Origin: Rhodobacter sp.
GTDB taxonomy: Bacteria; Pseudomonadota; Alphaproteobacteria; Rhodobacterales; Rhodobacteraceae
Length of the DNA: 64,000 nucleotides
NCBI GenBank assembly: GCA_016704435.1
Contig: JADJAB010000006.1
Coordinates: 220,912-284,911, forward strand
Direction of reading: 5' to 3'
A program made the position numbers and the translations under genes. Of the stretch, positions 15,735 to 25,174 are shown in pieces. Numbering within the stretch: position 1 is the first letter of the stretch; every line of letters starts with the position of its first letter. Under the pieces are notes generated by a model. The model was not told the DNA's origin. It did no database searches and saw only the letters and a program-made list of their open reading frames with translations.

Positions 15735-17111
15735 ATGCGCAAGTGGTTTCTGGTTCTTACGGTAACGGCCTCGATGGTACTTGGCGCAGTCGAGGCGCGG
15801 GCCGAGACGCTGGCCGACGCGCTGATTGCCGCCTACAGGAACTCCAACCTGCTGGACCAGAACCGCGCCGTCCTGCGCGCAGCGGACGAAGACATGGCGG
15901 TGGCGGTGGCCGCGCTGATGCCGGTGATCTCCTACACGATCCAGGCGGGGCTGACCCGCAACTGGACCGATGACTTCTTCGGCAATTCCACGATCATCGA
16001 GGAAACCAGCGCCTCGCTGACGCTTTCGGGCGATTATCTGGTGCTGGACTTCGGCCGCCGCGACCTGGGCATCGACATCGCCAAGGGCAGCGTTCTGGCC
16101 ACCCGGCACGCGCTGGTCAACGTCGAACAGCAAGTGCTTCTGGCGGCCGTGCAGGCCTATGTCGAAGTGCGGCTGACGCAGGAAATCATCTTTCTGCGGC
16201 AGTCGAACGTGCGGCTGATCACGCAGGAACTGCGCGCCGCGCAAGACCGTTTCGACGTGGGCGAGGTGACCCGCACCGACGTGGCCATTGCCCAGGCGCG
16301 GCTGGCGGCGGCGCAATCGGCGCTGGCCGCGGCCGAGGGCGATTTCAAGGTCGCCCGCGAAAGCTACAAGGCGGCGACCGGCGCCTATCCCGGCAAGCTG
16401 GCCGCCCTGCCGCCGGCGCCGAAGATCGGCAAGACGCTGGAGGCGGCGCAGGTCGTGGCGCGCAAGACCCACCCGCTGATCCGCCAGGCCCAGGAACTGG
16501 TGACAGTGGCCGAAAAGCGCGTCGCGCTGGCCGATGCCGCGATGAAGCCGACGCTGGGCCTTGGCTCTTCGGTGACGTTCCGCGACGCCGGCGACATCAC
16601 CCAGCAGCTGGGCCTGACCTGGCGTCAGACGATCTATGCGGGGGGCGAATTGTCGGCGCTGTACCGCAAGGCGCTGGCTGGGCAGGACCAGTCGCGCGCC
16701 TCGCTGGGCCAGACCACCGTCGCGGTGTTGCAGAATGTCGGCAATGCCTGGGCCAATCTGGCCGTCTATGCCGCCTCGATCGAGGCCGGAGACCAGCAGA
16801 TTCGCGCCGCGCAGACCGCGTTTGACGGCGTGCGCGAAGAGGCGACGCTGGGCGCGCGCACCACGCTGGACGTTCTGAACGCCGAACAGGAACTGCTGGA
16901 CGCCCGCGCCGCACGGCTGCAGGCCGAGGCCGGTCGCTATCTGGCGGTCTATCAGGTGCTGTCCTCGATGGGGCTGTTGACGGTCGATCACCTGAACCTC
17001 GGGATCGCGACCTATGACCCCGAAGCCTATTACAACGCGGTCAAGGACGCCCCCGCCACCTCCAGCCAGGGCAAGAGGCTGGACCGGATCCTGGAAAAGA
17101 TCGGCAACTGA
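15735..17111 (+). CDS. tolC: TolC-family outer-membrane efflux protein
   Basis: The 458-residue protein starts with a signal peptide (MRKWFLVLTVTASMVLGAVEARA). It shows the two repeated TolC halves rich in alpha-helical coiled coil, including the family segment FDVGEVTRTDVAIAQARL and its counterpart REEATLGARTTLDVLNAEQEL. It forms the trimeric outer-membrane channel for type I secretion and RND pumps. The spacing to pcm (108 bases) and to the PopZ-like gene (132 bases) matches the conserved order. Confidence 0.93.
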   Translation: MRKWFLVLTVTASMVLGAVEARAETLADALIAAYRNSNLLDQNRAVLRAADEDMAVAVAALMPVISYTIQAGLTRNWTDDFFGNSTIIEETSASLTLSGDYLVLDFGRRDLGIDIAKGSVLATRHALVNVEQQVLLAAVQAYVEVRLTQEIIFLRQSNVRLITQELRAAQDRFDVGEVTRTDVAIAQARLAAAQSALAAAEGDFKVARESYKAATGAYPGKLAALPPAPKIGKTLEAAQVVARKTHPLIRQAQELVTVAEKRVALADAAMKPTLGLGSSVTFRDAGDITQQLGLTWRQTIYAGGELSALYRKALAGQDQSRASLGQTTVAVLQNVGNAWANLAVYAASIEAGDQQIRAAQTAFDGVREEATLGARTTLDVLNAEQELLDARAARLQAEAGRYLAVYQVLSSMGLLTVDHLNLGIATYDPEAYYNAVKDAPATSSQGKRLDRILEKIGN

Positions 17112-17243
17112 GGCCGGCAGCGAAGTCGCGCTGTTGCGAAATTCACCAATCCTTAACGGATGTTGCGCCAATTTCTTGTCACGCCGTGCCGATCTGGCTA
17201 AAGTGGCGGGCAAAACCATGACAAGACCAGCAGGCAGCATCAC

Positions 17244-18283
17244 ATGTCGGAACCCCTGACTTCGCACGAGATAGAGGATGTGTTGTCCTCGATCCGCCGT
17301 CTGGTGTCCGAAGACCTGCGCCCGGCCGCCCGCGCCGCCGGGCTTGCCACAGGGCTTTCTGCCCCTGCTCCGGCTGCGGCCGCTGCCGCGCCCGATGCGG
17401 GCGCCGAGGCGGGCAAGCTGCTGCTGACCCCCGCCCTGCGCGTCGTTCCCGAAGCGCCGCCCATGCCCGAAGCGAATCCTGTGGCTGAGGCGCATCCCGT
17501 GGCTGAGGCTGTGCATGCGGTCGAGGAGGTTCAGGCCATGGCCGCCCCGCCGGGCCCGAAATCGCGGCGCCTGAAGCCCATCCCCTGCCGGCTCCGGCGG
17601 AAGAGGTCTATGACGACCTTGGCCTGGACGAAGGCGACGACGGGTTGAAAGCGCTTCTCGACACCGTCACTCTGGACGAGGCTTGGATCGCTGCGCCCGC
17701 CTTGCCTGAAACCCCCGAAGATTCCCCTGAAACCGCGGCCGAAGAGGATGAGCTGATCTGGTCCGCCCCCGGTGACGATGTGGCCGAGGGCGAGATGACC
17801 GAAGACCTTGTGCCCGCCGGTGCCTCGGCCCTGGCCGAAGCGTATGGCCACTGGACGGCACAGGACGTGCCCGGCATGGACTGGGCGCAGGAAGAGACCG
17901 ACTGGGTGGAGCCCGAGCCGATCCCCTTCGTCGCCCATCCTCGCAAGCCGGGGCTGGCGGCAGATCCGCTGGCGCGCGCCTGGGCCGACCGGGCCGAGGC
18001 CGAGGCCGAGGTCAAGGCCAGCCTGCACGGCGCGGCACGCCCGGCCAGCACCGGCGCCGACCCAGAACCGCAAGCGCGGCCCGAAGCGGCGGCAGCCGGA
18101 GCTGCTCCGGGCCCCTTCGATGGAGACGATGTCGAGATCGACGAAGAGATGCTGCGTGAGATCGTGCGCGACATCATCCGCGGGGAACTGGCCGGCACAT
18201 TGGGCAAACGCATCACCCGCAACGTGCGCAAGCTGGTGCGGGTCGAGATCAACCGCGCCCTGACCGCGCGGGAATTCGAATAG
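17244..18283 (+). CDS. PopZ-like polar organising protein (DUF2497), frameshifted
   Basis: The N-terminus (HEIEDVLSSIRRLVSEDLR) and the C-terminus (MLREIVRDIIRGELAGTLGKRITRNVRKLVRVEINRAL split over the last 45 residues) are the two conserved ends of the PopZ/DUF2497 family. Between them lies a long acidic, Ala/Pro/Glu-rich linker, as expected for a phase-separating polar scaffold. The ends are in different frames; one missing base at about 17541-17558 joins them into 346 residues. In Caulobacter popZ also follows tolC. The C-terminal helices drive oligomerisation and the N-terminal helix recruits clients in that relative (established there; inferred here). Confidence 0.75.
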
Positions 18284-18310
18284 CCGGCAAACGCGGCCCA
18301 CCAAGACGAC

Positions 18311-18337
18311 AAAGCGCGCCACCAAGGGCGCGCTTTT
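18311..18337 (+). terminator. Rho-independent terminator of the popZ-like gene
   Basis: Ten-base-pair stem AAAGCGCGCC / GGCGCGCTTT with a six-base loop and a following T run, 28 bases after the stop codon. The A/T ends let it serve the convergent gene too. Confidence 0.75.
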
Positions 18338-18364
18338 GCGTTCAGAAGAGGAGGGTAGTCCCGA

Positions 18365-18691
18365 TCAGGCGGCTTCGGCCTGCTCGGCCTCCAGCGCGTG
18401 GCGACGTTCCGATTCCTCGCGGCTCAGCGCAACGCTTGTGCGCACGCCCTTGCCGACGAACTCCATCAGGCCCTTCACCACCCGCTCGTTCGGGTCGATC
18501 CCGGCGCAGGACAGGACTTCGCGGCCATCGCGCGACCGCGCCCAGCGGGCGATCTGGTCGGGGCCATTGCCGTATTTCTTGTCGTCGGCGATGGCGTCAT
18601 CCAGCGCCGCCAGAACCACCGCCGCAAAAAGCTTGCGCGCGCGCTGGCCCTGTTCGAAGTTGAACGCCGTGCTGTCGATCGTATCGAGCAT
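18365..18691 (-). CDS. small DUF6280-type protein
   Basis: The protein has 108 residues, starting MLDTIDSTAFNFEQGQRARK. It belongs to a small conserved protein family of Rhodobacterales (DUF6280 from memory). It is soluble, with no signal or membrane segment, alternating charged helices and the conserved run NGPDQIARWARSRDGR. The function is unknown. ATG at 18691 is preceded by AGGGGAAGACAGG. The upstream 250 bases to ygfZ hold no gene. Confidence 0.7.
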   Translation of the reverse strand: MLDTIDSTAFNFEQGQRARKLFAAVVLAALDDAIADDKKYGNGPDQIARWARSRDGREVLSCAGIDPNERVVKGLMEFVGKGVRTSVALSREESERRHALEAEQAEAA

Positions 18692-18941
18692 CACCTGTCT
18701 TCCCCTGGTCTTGTCTTTTCCTGCGTCCTGCGCTTGTAACGATTTGATCATGATTCGGCCATCGCGGTTTGGAATGACAGCCATGCAGCCACGTCATAGC
18801 TATCGCTTGCCCCTACGACATATAGTGATCTGTTCGCGCAAACACCGACTAAAGATGGGATGCCGCCATATTCTGTCAACCTTCTGACAAGATTTTGCCG
18901 TCTTTTTCTTGCTTCCGTCCTGCCAACGTTCCGCCGCCTGC

Positions 18942-19715
18942 CTATTCGGCCGTCAGCCGGGCCGGTCCGGCCAGAAGCGGGCCTTGCAGCCGGTCAAAGC
19001 GCATGTGGGCCAACGCGCGGTCGCCGCAAAAGGTTCCCAGCCGCCCGGCCTCGCGCCCGTCTTCCAGCGTGATCGGTGTGCCGGGCGGCGCTGTGCCCTC
19101 GATGTGCAGCCGCACCAGACCCTTGCGCAGTTCAGTCTTGTGCCGCATCCGCGCCGTTACCTCCTGCCCGACATAGCAGCCCTTGCGGAAATCGACGCCG
19201 TTCAGCCGCTCGAACCCCACTTCGAGGATATAGCTGTCGTCAGGCACCAGATCGGCGGGATATTCCGGCACCAGATGCTCGACCCGAAGCGCCGTCCATA
19301 TGTCCGAGGGCGCAGCACCGGGAGAGTCGCCATAGGCGCGCCAGCCAAGCGCGGGGTGGCGCGGATCGGGTAGGGCATCGGGGGGGGGCGCTGCGGTGCC
19401 GCGCGTGACGTGCAGACCGGCGGGCGCGATCTGCGCGTCTGCCCGCAGCCGATACATCTGCAGCCGCTTCAGCGTCGCGGCGGCCAGCGCCTCGGGCAGG
19501 TCGATCAGATAGACGTTGTCGCCGTCAGCGGCCCGCCTGACGATGAAGAAATCGGCCAGATACTTGCCCTGCGGCGTCAGAAACGCGGCCCAGACGATGC
19601 CGGGACCGCGCCCCAGCGGCGCCACGTCGTTGGTGACGAGGCCCTGCAGGAAGGTCACCACATCCTTGCCGGTCAACCTCCAGATCGCCCGACCGGGGAT
19701 GGACTCTGCTGTCAT
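18942..19715 (-). CDS. ygfZ: YgfZ/CAF17-type folate-binding Fe-S cluster protein
   Basis: This 257-residue protein of the GcvT-like fold helps assemble or repair [4Fe-4S] clusters in radical-SAM and other enzymes. The diagnostic motif KGCYVGQEVTARMRHK, with its conserved cysteine, sits near residues 178-193. The N-terminal GKDVVTFLQGLVTNDV is also typical. The protein is cytoplasmic. It runs in the same direction as the ABC exporter upstream, 57 bases away. Confidence 0.9.
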   Translation of the reverse strand: MTAESIPGRAIWRLTGKDVVTFLQGLVTNDVAPLGRGPGIVWAAFLTPQGKYLADFFIVRRAADGDNVYLIDLPEALAAATLKRLQMYRLRADAQIAPAGLHVTRGTAAPPPDALPDPRHPALGWRAYGDSPGAAPSDIWTALRVEHLVPEYPADLVPDDSYILEVGFERLNGVDFRKGCYVGQEVTARMRHKTELRKGLVRLHIEGTAPPGTPITLEDGREAGRLGTFCGDRALAHMRFDRLQGPLLAGPARLTAE

Positions 19716-19772
19716 CGCGCGTCCTTTCCTCTGGCTTCGATACAGGCGCGGCGGGGCGGGGACAAGACGGGG

Positions 19773-21584
19773 TCAGTCGCGGAACTGCAGGGCGTGCAGC
19801 CGCGCGTAGAGACCGCCTTTGGCCAAGAGGTCGGCATGGCTGCCTTCCTCGGCCACCCGGCCTTCGTCCAGCACGACGATCCGGTCGGCGTCGCGCACGG
19901 TGGCCAGCCGGTGCGCAATCACCAGCGTCGTGCGACCTTCCTGAGCGTGGGCCAGCGCCGCCGTCACCGCGGTTTCCGAGGCCGCGTCCAGCGCACTGGT
20001 TGCCTCGTCCAGAAGCAGCACCGGCGCATCGGCCAGCAGCGCGCGGGCAATCGCCACCCGCTGGCGCTGGCCGCCCGACAGCGCCGAGCCGCGCGGCCCG
20101 GCGGGGGTTTCCAGACCCTGCGGCAGGCGGGGCAGGAATTCCTCGACGCTGGCGTCGCGCAGCGCGGCGGCCAGCCGGTCACCGCTGATACCGTCGCGGC
20201 CCAGGATCAGGTTTTCGCGCAGGGTCTCGTCGAACAGCGCCGCGTCCTGGCTGACGGCGGCGAACAGGCGGCGCTGGTCGGGCAGGCTCATCGTCCGTGC
20301 GGGGGCGCCACCAATCACGATCTCTCCGGTCTGCGGGTCGGCAAGGCCGGTCAGCAGGTGGAAGACGGTCGATTTCCCCGCACCCGAGGCGCCGACCAGC
20401 GCCGTCACCTTTCCGGCCTCGGCGGTGAAGGTCAGCCCGCGCAGGACGGGCGTGCCTTCATAGCCGAAGCCGACATCGCGAAACTCCACCGCCGGGGGCA
20501 GCCGGTCGGGCAGGGCGGCGCTGGTGGCGGGGCGGGTCATCGCGGGGCGGAGGTCGAAGAGGGTAAACAGCCGCTCCAGCGAGGTCCGCGCGATCTGCCA
20601 TTGTCCGGCCAGGTCCGACAGCCGCCGGATCGGCTGGAAGGTCAGCGCCATGGCGGTGAAGAAGGCCATGAACTCGCCGGTGGTGCGGTCGCCCTCCACC
20701 ACCTCGCGGCCGCCCAGCATCAGGACGGCGAAAAAGCCGATGCCGGTGACCACATCGACCAGGGCCGGCATTGCGGCGCGGCCGGTGGCCGATTTCACCT
20801 CTGCGCCCACGATTCGGTCGGCGATCTGGCCATAGCGGGCGGTCTGGTAGGACTCCATCCGGTTCAGCTTGACCTGGGCGATGCCGTGGAAGATCTCGTC
20901 CAGCCTTGTGGCGCGCAGGCCGGATTGTTCGCGCATCTGCATGGTCTTGCGACGGATGTAGCGTTGCAGGCCTAGGGCGGGCAGCAAGAGCAGCGGCGCG
21001 CCGACCAGCGCGGCCAACGTCCAGCGCGGGTCGATCGAGATCGCCACCGCGAACAGCCCGATCAGCGACACCGCATCGCGGGCAAAGCCGGCGATCACCA
21101 GCTGCGTGCCACCCTGCGCGGCGATGGTGTCGCCCTGAACCCGCTCGATCAGGCTGCCCGGCGGGTTGCGCTGGAAAAACGCGCCGTCCAGCGTCAGCAG
21201 ATGGCCCAGAAGCGCGGTCTGCATCGCGGCGGCGGTGGTCTGATTGACCCGCGCCAGCAAGGATCGCCCGATGATCGAGGTGAGGGCACGGATCACGAAC
21301 AGGCCGAGGATGCCGCCGCCGACCCAGGCCAGCGCCGCCAGCGAGCGCGCCGCGAAGACGCGGTCGAAGAGCGGCTCCAACAGCCACGACAGCGCGCCCA
21401 GCGTCAGCCCCTCGATCACCGAGACACCGATGGCCAGCGCCAGCAACCCGGCGCGCGGGCGCAGGAACAGCCGCCAGTAGCGGGCGAACAGGTGCTGGGG
21501 TGGCGGGCTGTCGGTCACGTCGGGTTCCGGGTTCTGGCTGCGGCGGGTGTATCGGAACCATTGCCACGGCTCAAGCGCGGGCAT
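19773..21584 (-). CDS. MsbA-like ABC exporter, fused permease and ATPase
   Basis: A half-transporter of about 603 residues. The N-terminal half has six membrane helices (ABC type I exporter domain). The C-terminal ATPase has Walker A GASGAGKST, signature LSGGQRQRVAIARALL, Walker B VLLLDEATSALD and switch histidine in IAHRLATV. It works as a homodimer in the inner membrane and may flip lipid A/lipid-linked glycans or export a drug; the substrate cannot be told from the sequence. ATG at 21584 was chosen; a GTG about 22 codons further in is an alternative start. Confidence 0.88.
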   Translation of the reverse strand: MPALEPWQWFRYTRRSQNPEPDVTDSPPPQHLFARYWRLFLRPRAGLLALAIGVSVIEGLTLGALSWLLEPLFDRVFAARSLAALAWVGGGILGLFVIRALTSIIGRSLLARVNQTTAAAMQTALLGHLLTLDGAFFQRNPPGSLIERVQGDTIAAQGGTQLVIAGFARDAVSLIGLFAVAISIDPRWTLAALVGAPLLLLPALGLQRYIRRKTMQMREQSGLRATRLDEIFHGIAQVKLNRMESYQTARYGQIADRIVGAEVKSATGRAAMPALVDVVTGIGFFAVLMLGGREVVEGDRTTGEFMAFFTAMALTFQPIRRLSDLAGQWQIARTSLERLFTLFDLRPAMTRPATSAALPDRLPPAVEFRDVGFGYEGTPVLRGLTFTAEAGKVTALVGASGAGKSTVFHLLTGLADPQTGEIVIGGAPARTMSLPDQRRLFAAVSQDAALFDETLRENLILGRDGISGDRLAAALRDASVEEFLPRLPQGLETPAGPRGSALSGGQRQRVAIARALLADAPVLLLDEATSALDAASETAVTAALAHAQEGRTTLVIAHRLATVRDADRIVVLDEGRVAEEGSHADLLAKGGLYARLHALQFRD

Positions 21585-21682
21585 TTCCTGGCGCGGGCAT
21601 TTCGGGGCGCTGGCGGCGCGGCGGGCGTTGACGGCCCCTGCGGGCACGGCTAGCCATGGCGGCACGCCACCCGGAGAGCATC

Positions 21683-22894
21683 ATGACCCTTGCCAACGGC
21701 CACCCCTACCTTGCCATTCCCGGCCCCTCGGTCATTCCCGACCGGGTGCAGCGGGCGATGCACCGGGGCAGCCCGAACATCTATGAAGGCGGCTTGCTGG
21801 AGCTGGTCGACAGCCTCTGGCCCGACCTGCGGATGCTGGCGGGCACCACCGGCCATGTGGCGGCCTATATTGCCAACGGCCATGGCGGCTGGGAGGCGGC
21901 GAATGCCAACCTCTTCTCGCGTGGCGACAAGGCGCTGGTGCTGGCCTGCGGCCAGTTCGGGCACAGCTGGGCCAACTCTGCCCGCGAAATGGGGATCGAG
22001 GTCGAGGTGCTGGACTTCGGCAAGGCCTCTCCGGCCGATCCGGACCGGCTGGAGGCTGCGCTGCGGGCCGACACGCAGGGCCGTATCAAGGCGGTGCTGA
22101 CGACGCATGTCGATACGGCCACCACCATCCGCAACGACATTCCCGCCCTGCGCCGCGCGATCGACGCAGCCGGACATTCGGCGCTGTTCGCGGTGGATTG
22201 CATCGCCTCCATGGGTTGCGACGAGTTCCGGATGGACGACTGGGGCGTGGATGTGACGGTGGCGGCCAGCCAGAAGGGGCTGATGACGCCGCCCGGCATG
22301 GCCTTCGTGTGGTTCTCGGAATCGGCGCGGGCGCGCTGCGGGGTGGGCGATCTGGCCACGCCATACTGGCGCTGGGGCCCGCGTGCCGAGGCCGAGGAAT
22401 TCTGGCAGCTGTGGGACGGCACCGCGCCGACGACGCATCTTTATGGCCTGCGCGAGGCGCTGACCATGCTGGTGCATGAGGAAGGCATGGCGCGTGTCTG
22501 GCACCGGCACGAGGTGCTGGCGGGCGCGGTCTGGGCCGCCTTCGACGCCTGGGGTGCGGGCAATCCGGCCATCGCGATGAACGTCGGCCGCCCCGAATGG
22601 CGGGGCCGGTCGGTGACCGCAGCGCGGCTGGGTGCGCCGGATGCAACGCGGCTTCGGCAGTGGTGCGAGCAGCGCGCAGGCGTGACGCTGGGGATCGGCC
22701 TCGGCATGGCTGCGTCGACCGACCCGGCCTATCACGGCTTCCTGCGGGTGGCGCATATGGGCCATGTGAACGCCCATATGACGCTGGGCGCGCTGGCGGT
22801 GATGGAGGCGGGGTTGACGGCCTTGGGCATCGCGCATGGTCCGGGTGCCCTGGATGCGGCGGCGAAGATCGTGGCGACGGGCGCGGGAGACTGA
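21683..22894 (+). CDS. class V PLP-dependent aminotransferase (alanine/serine-glyoxylate type)
   Basis: The protein has 403 residues with the fold of the alanine-glyoxylate/serine-glyoxylate aminotransferase family. The N-terminal IPGPSVIPDRVQRAM and the PLP-lysine segment VAASQKGLMTPPGMAFV are typical. A GGAGAG site precedes the ATG. The amino donor is not evident from the sequence. The gene is divergent from the ABC exporter and convergent with exoD. Confidence 0.85.
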   Translation: MTLANGHPYLAIPGPSVIPDRVQRAMHRGSPNIYEGGLLELVDSLWPDLRMLAGTTGHVAAYIANGHGGWEAANANLFSRGDKALVLACGQFGHSWANSAREMGIEVEVLDFGKASPADPDRLEAALRADTQGRIKAVLTTHVDTATTIRNDIPALRRAIDAAGHSALFAVDCIASMGCDEFRMDDWGVDVTVAASQKGLMTPPGMAFVWFSESARARCGVGDLATPYWRWGPRAEAEEFWQLWDGTAPTTHLYGLREALTMLVHEEGMARVWHRHEVLAGAVWAAFDAWGAGNPAIAMNVGRPEWRGRSVTAARLGAPDATRLRQWCEQRAGVTLGIGLGMAASTDPAYHGFLRVAHMGHVNAHMTLGALAVMEAGLTALGIAHGPGALDAAAKIVATGAGD

Positions 22895-22910
22895 GGCGGC
22901 GGGATCGGCG

Positions 22911-23552
22911 CTAGAACGCGTTCCACATCAGGAACAGCGCCGATTTCACCAGCGCATAGGCCAGCCCGGCGACATAGACCAGCGACCCCAGCGCCGCCGC
23001 GATGCCGACCAGGATCCAGATCCCGTCACGCTCCAGCACGCCCAGCCCGATCAGGCACAATGCGATCGCCGGCGCCATGTTGGCGAATGGCACCGGCAGC
23101 GCCAGCGCGATCGACACGATCAGGCACAGCCCGCCCAGGATGCGCTGCGACACCGGCCAGGCCAGCATCCGCAGCCTTGCCCTGAGCAGCCGCTCGGCCC
23201 TTGCCAGCCAGGGCGCGATCCGCTTGACCAGGCCCTGAAAGGTACTGCGCGCCATCGACCGGCGGGCGATTATTCCGGGCAGCCAGGGCCGCAGCCCCAG
23301 CATCATCTGCGCCGACAGGAAGATCAGCGGCATCCCCAGAATGCCTGCCGTGCCCGGCGGCGAGGGCAGGATGTTCGGGAAGGCGAAGATCAGCAAGAGC
23401 GCCCCGAAGGCGCGTGCCCGCATCGTCTCCAGCATGTCGGCAACCGAGATCCGGTCGCGGCTTTCATCCCCGGCCAGATCGGCAAGGATCTGCGACAGAC
23501 GCGGCGGCGGGCCCTTCGGGGGCGAGGTCATCGGGAGGTCGGGGTCTGTCAT
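22911..23552 (-). CDS. exoD: ExoD-family membrane protein
   Basis: The protein has 213 residues. After a 40-residue cytoplasmic N-terminus come hydrophobic segments with the ExoD-typical ALLLIFAFPNILPSPPGTAG and GLRPWLPGIIARR. ExoD was named for a Rhizobium exopolysaccharide/alkali-sensitivity phenotype; the biochemical activity is unknown. It belongs to a minus-strand group with the EamA transporter 27 bases upstream. Confidence 0.85.
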   Translation of the reverse strand: MTDPDLPMTSPPKGPPPRLSQILADLAGDESRDRISVADMLETMRARAFGALLLIFAFPNILPSPPGTAGILGMPLIFLSAQMMLGLRPWLPGIIARRSMARSTFQGLVKRIAPWLARAERLLRARLRMLAWPVSQRILGGLCLIVSIALALPVPFANMAPAIALCLIGLGVLERDGIWILVGIAAALGSLVYVAGLAYALVKSALFLMWNAF

Positions 23553-23579
23553 GGCCTTGCGCGCGGTCCGTGTCAGAAG

Positions 23580-24491
23580 TCAGATAGGCCCTTGCGGCCG
23601 CAAAGGTAAAGGGGCGCCGACGCGATCCGGCGTCGCGCGCCGCTCGCGCAGCGAGATGTAGATTGCCGATCCGATCAGGATCGAGACCCCCAGCACGGTC
23701 CAGCGGTCAGGCAAGTCGTCAAAGAACCACCAGCCGACAAGGGTGGCCATCACGATCTCGGTAAAGGCCAGCGGTGCCAGCAGCGAGGCCTCGGCCTGTT
23801 CATAGGCCTTGGTGATCAGGATATGGCCGAAGGTGGCGATCATCCCCACCCCCACCAGCATCAGCCATTGCCGCGCCTCGGGCATCTGCCAGACGAACGG
23901 CAGCACCAGCGTCAGAAGGGCAGCCCCGATGGCATTGGTCTGGAATGTCAGCACATTGGCATCGGCCTTGCCGGCGATCTGGCGCGTCATCACGAAATAG
24001 CTGCCGAGGCTGGTGCCGGCCAGCAGCGCCAGCACGGTGCCGGGGTTGATCTCGACCATGCCGGGGCGGATGATGATCAGCGTGCCGACAAAGCCCACCG
24101 CTACCGCAGCCCAGCGGCGCGGCCCGACAGTCTCGTGCAGGACCAGCGCGGACAACAGGGTCACGATCAGCGGGTTGACGAAGAAGATCGCCAGCGTGTC
24201 GGCGATCGGCAGATACTTGAGCGCGGTGAAAAAGCACCAGGTCGCCGCGAACAGAAGCACGGCGCGCGCCAGGTGATGCCAGGGCTGCGCCGGGCGCAAG
24301 GCGCGGGCGCCTTCGGTGGCCAGCGCGAAGGGCAGCGTCATCGCGGCGCCGAACAGCGCGCGGGCCCAGACAACCACCAGGATCGGCAGGCCCGCCTGGC
24401 CAAGGAATTTGGCCAGCACGTCGATCAGCGGCAGGATCGCCATGGCCAGAAGCATCAGGCCGATGCCAAGAAGGGGGCGGGGGCTGGTCAT
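23580..24491 (-). CDS. EamA/DMT-family permease
   Basis: The protein has 303 residues and ten predicted membrane helices in two EamA repeats (first half about residues 10-140, second 150-290). Conserved bits include PLIDVLAKFLGQAG, FFVNPLIVTLLSALVLHE and the second-repeat LLAPLAFTEIVMATLVGWWFF. Such drug/metabolite transporters export amino acids, nucleosides or drugs; the substrate is not predictable here. Confidence 0.88.
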   Translation of the reverse strand: MTSPRPLLGIGLMLLAMAILPLIDVLAKFLGQAGLPILVVVWARALFGAAMTLPFALATEGARALRPAQPWHHLARAVLLFAATWCFFTALKYLPIADTLAIFFVNPLIVTLLSALVLHETVGPRRWAAVAVGFVGTLIIIRPGMVEINPGTVLALLAGTSLGSYFVMTRQIAGKADANVLTFQTNAIGAALLTLVLPFVWQMPEARQWLMLVGVGMIATFGHILITKAYEQAEASLLAPLAFTEIVMATLVGWWFFDDLPDRWTVLGVSILIGSAIYISLRERRATPDRVGAPLPLRPQGPI

Positions 24492-24598
24492 GCGGGCAGG
24501 CTAGGAAGGGCCGCCCGCTGCCGCCCGCCTGAAAGCGACCGGAAACGAGCGCCGGCGCGTGGTTTGCGACTGGCGCCGTCGCCATCGCCCGCCCGCGG

Positions 24599-24976
24599 TC
24601 AGTTGCCGGCGGCAGCCGCGTGCTGTGCCAGCCAGTCGGTCATCCAGGCGATTTCGGCCTCTTGCGCGGCGATCACGCCTTCGGCCAGCTTGCGGACCTC
24701 GGGGTCCCTGCCATGTTCCAGCACGATCCTCGCCATCTCGACCGCGCCCTGATGGTGCGGGATCATCCCGGCGACGAAATCGACATCCGCATCGCCGGTG
24801 AAAGCGATTGCCATGCCTTCATGCATCGCCATGTTGGCCTCCATATAGGCCAGGGTCGATGCGCTTTCCGCGCCCGTCATCATGTGGCCGGAATGGTCCA
24901 TCTCTGTCTCGGCCAGCAGGGGCAGCGCAGCAACACCAAGAACGGCGGCGGCGAGGGTCAGGCGCTTCGGGGTCAT
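24599..24976 (-). CDS. exported DUF305 protein
   Basis: The protein has 125 residues with a signal peptide (MTPKRLTLAAAVLGVAALPLLA). The mature part is rich in Met and His and carries the DUF305 core FVAGMIPHHQGAVEMARIVLEHG, a ferritin-like helical bundle that may bind copper or other metals in the periplasm (inference from composition). The start at 24976 has a GGAGACC site. The C-terminus is complete. Confidence 0.85.
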   Translation of the reverse strand: MTPKRLTLAAAVLGVAALPLLAETEMDHSGHMMTGAESASTLAYMEANMAMHEGMAIAFTGDADVDFVAGMIPHHQGAVEMARIVLEHGRDPEVRKLAEGVIAAQEAEIAWMTDWLAQHAAAAGN

Positions 24977-25174
24977 TACGGTCTCCTTCGGTTGATGCGT
25001 GACCGGATCGCAGCTTCCCGCGGCGGGAAGGCAAGTCACGAGGAGGTGAAATCGCAGGTTTTCCGGGCTTGGTGCGGAAATGAACGCGAAATCCGCGCCT
25101 TTGCCGCCTTCACCGCGGCGCAAGGGCGCGCTATCGTGGCGCCAACCTGATCCACAAAAGCCGGACCTGCACCG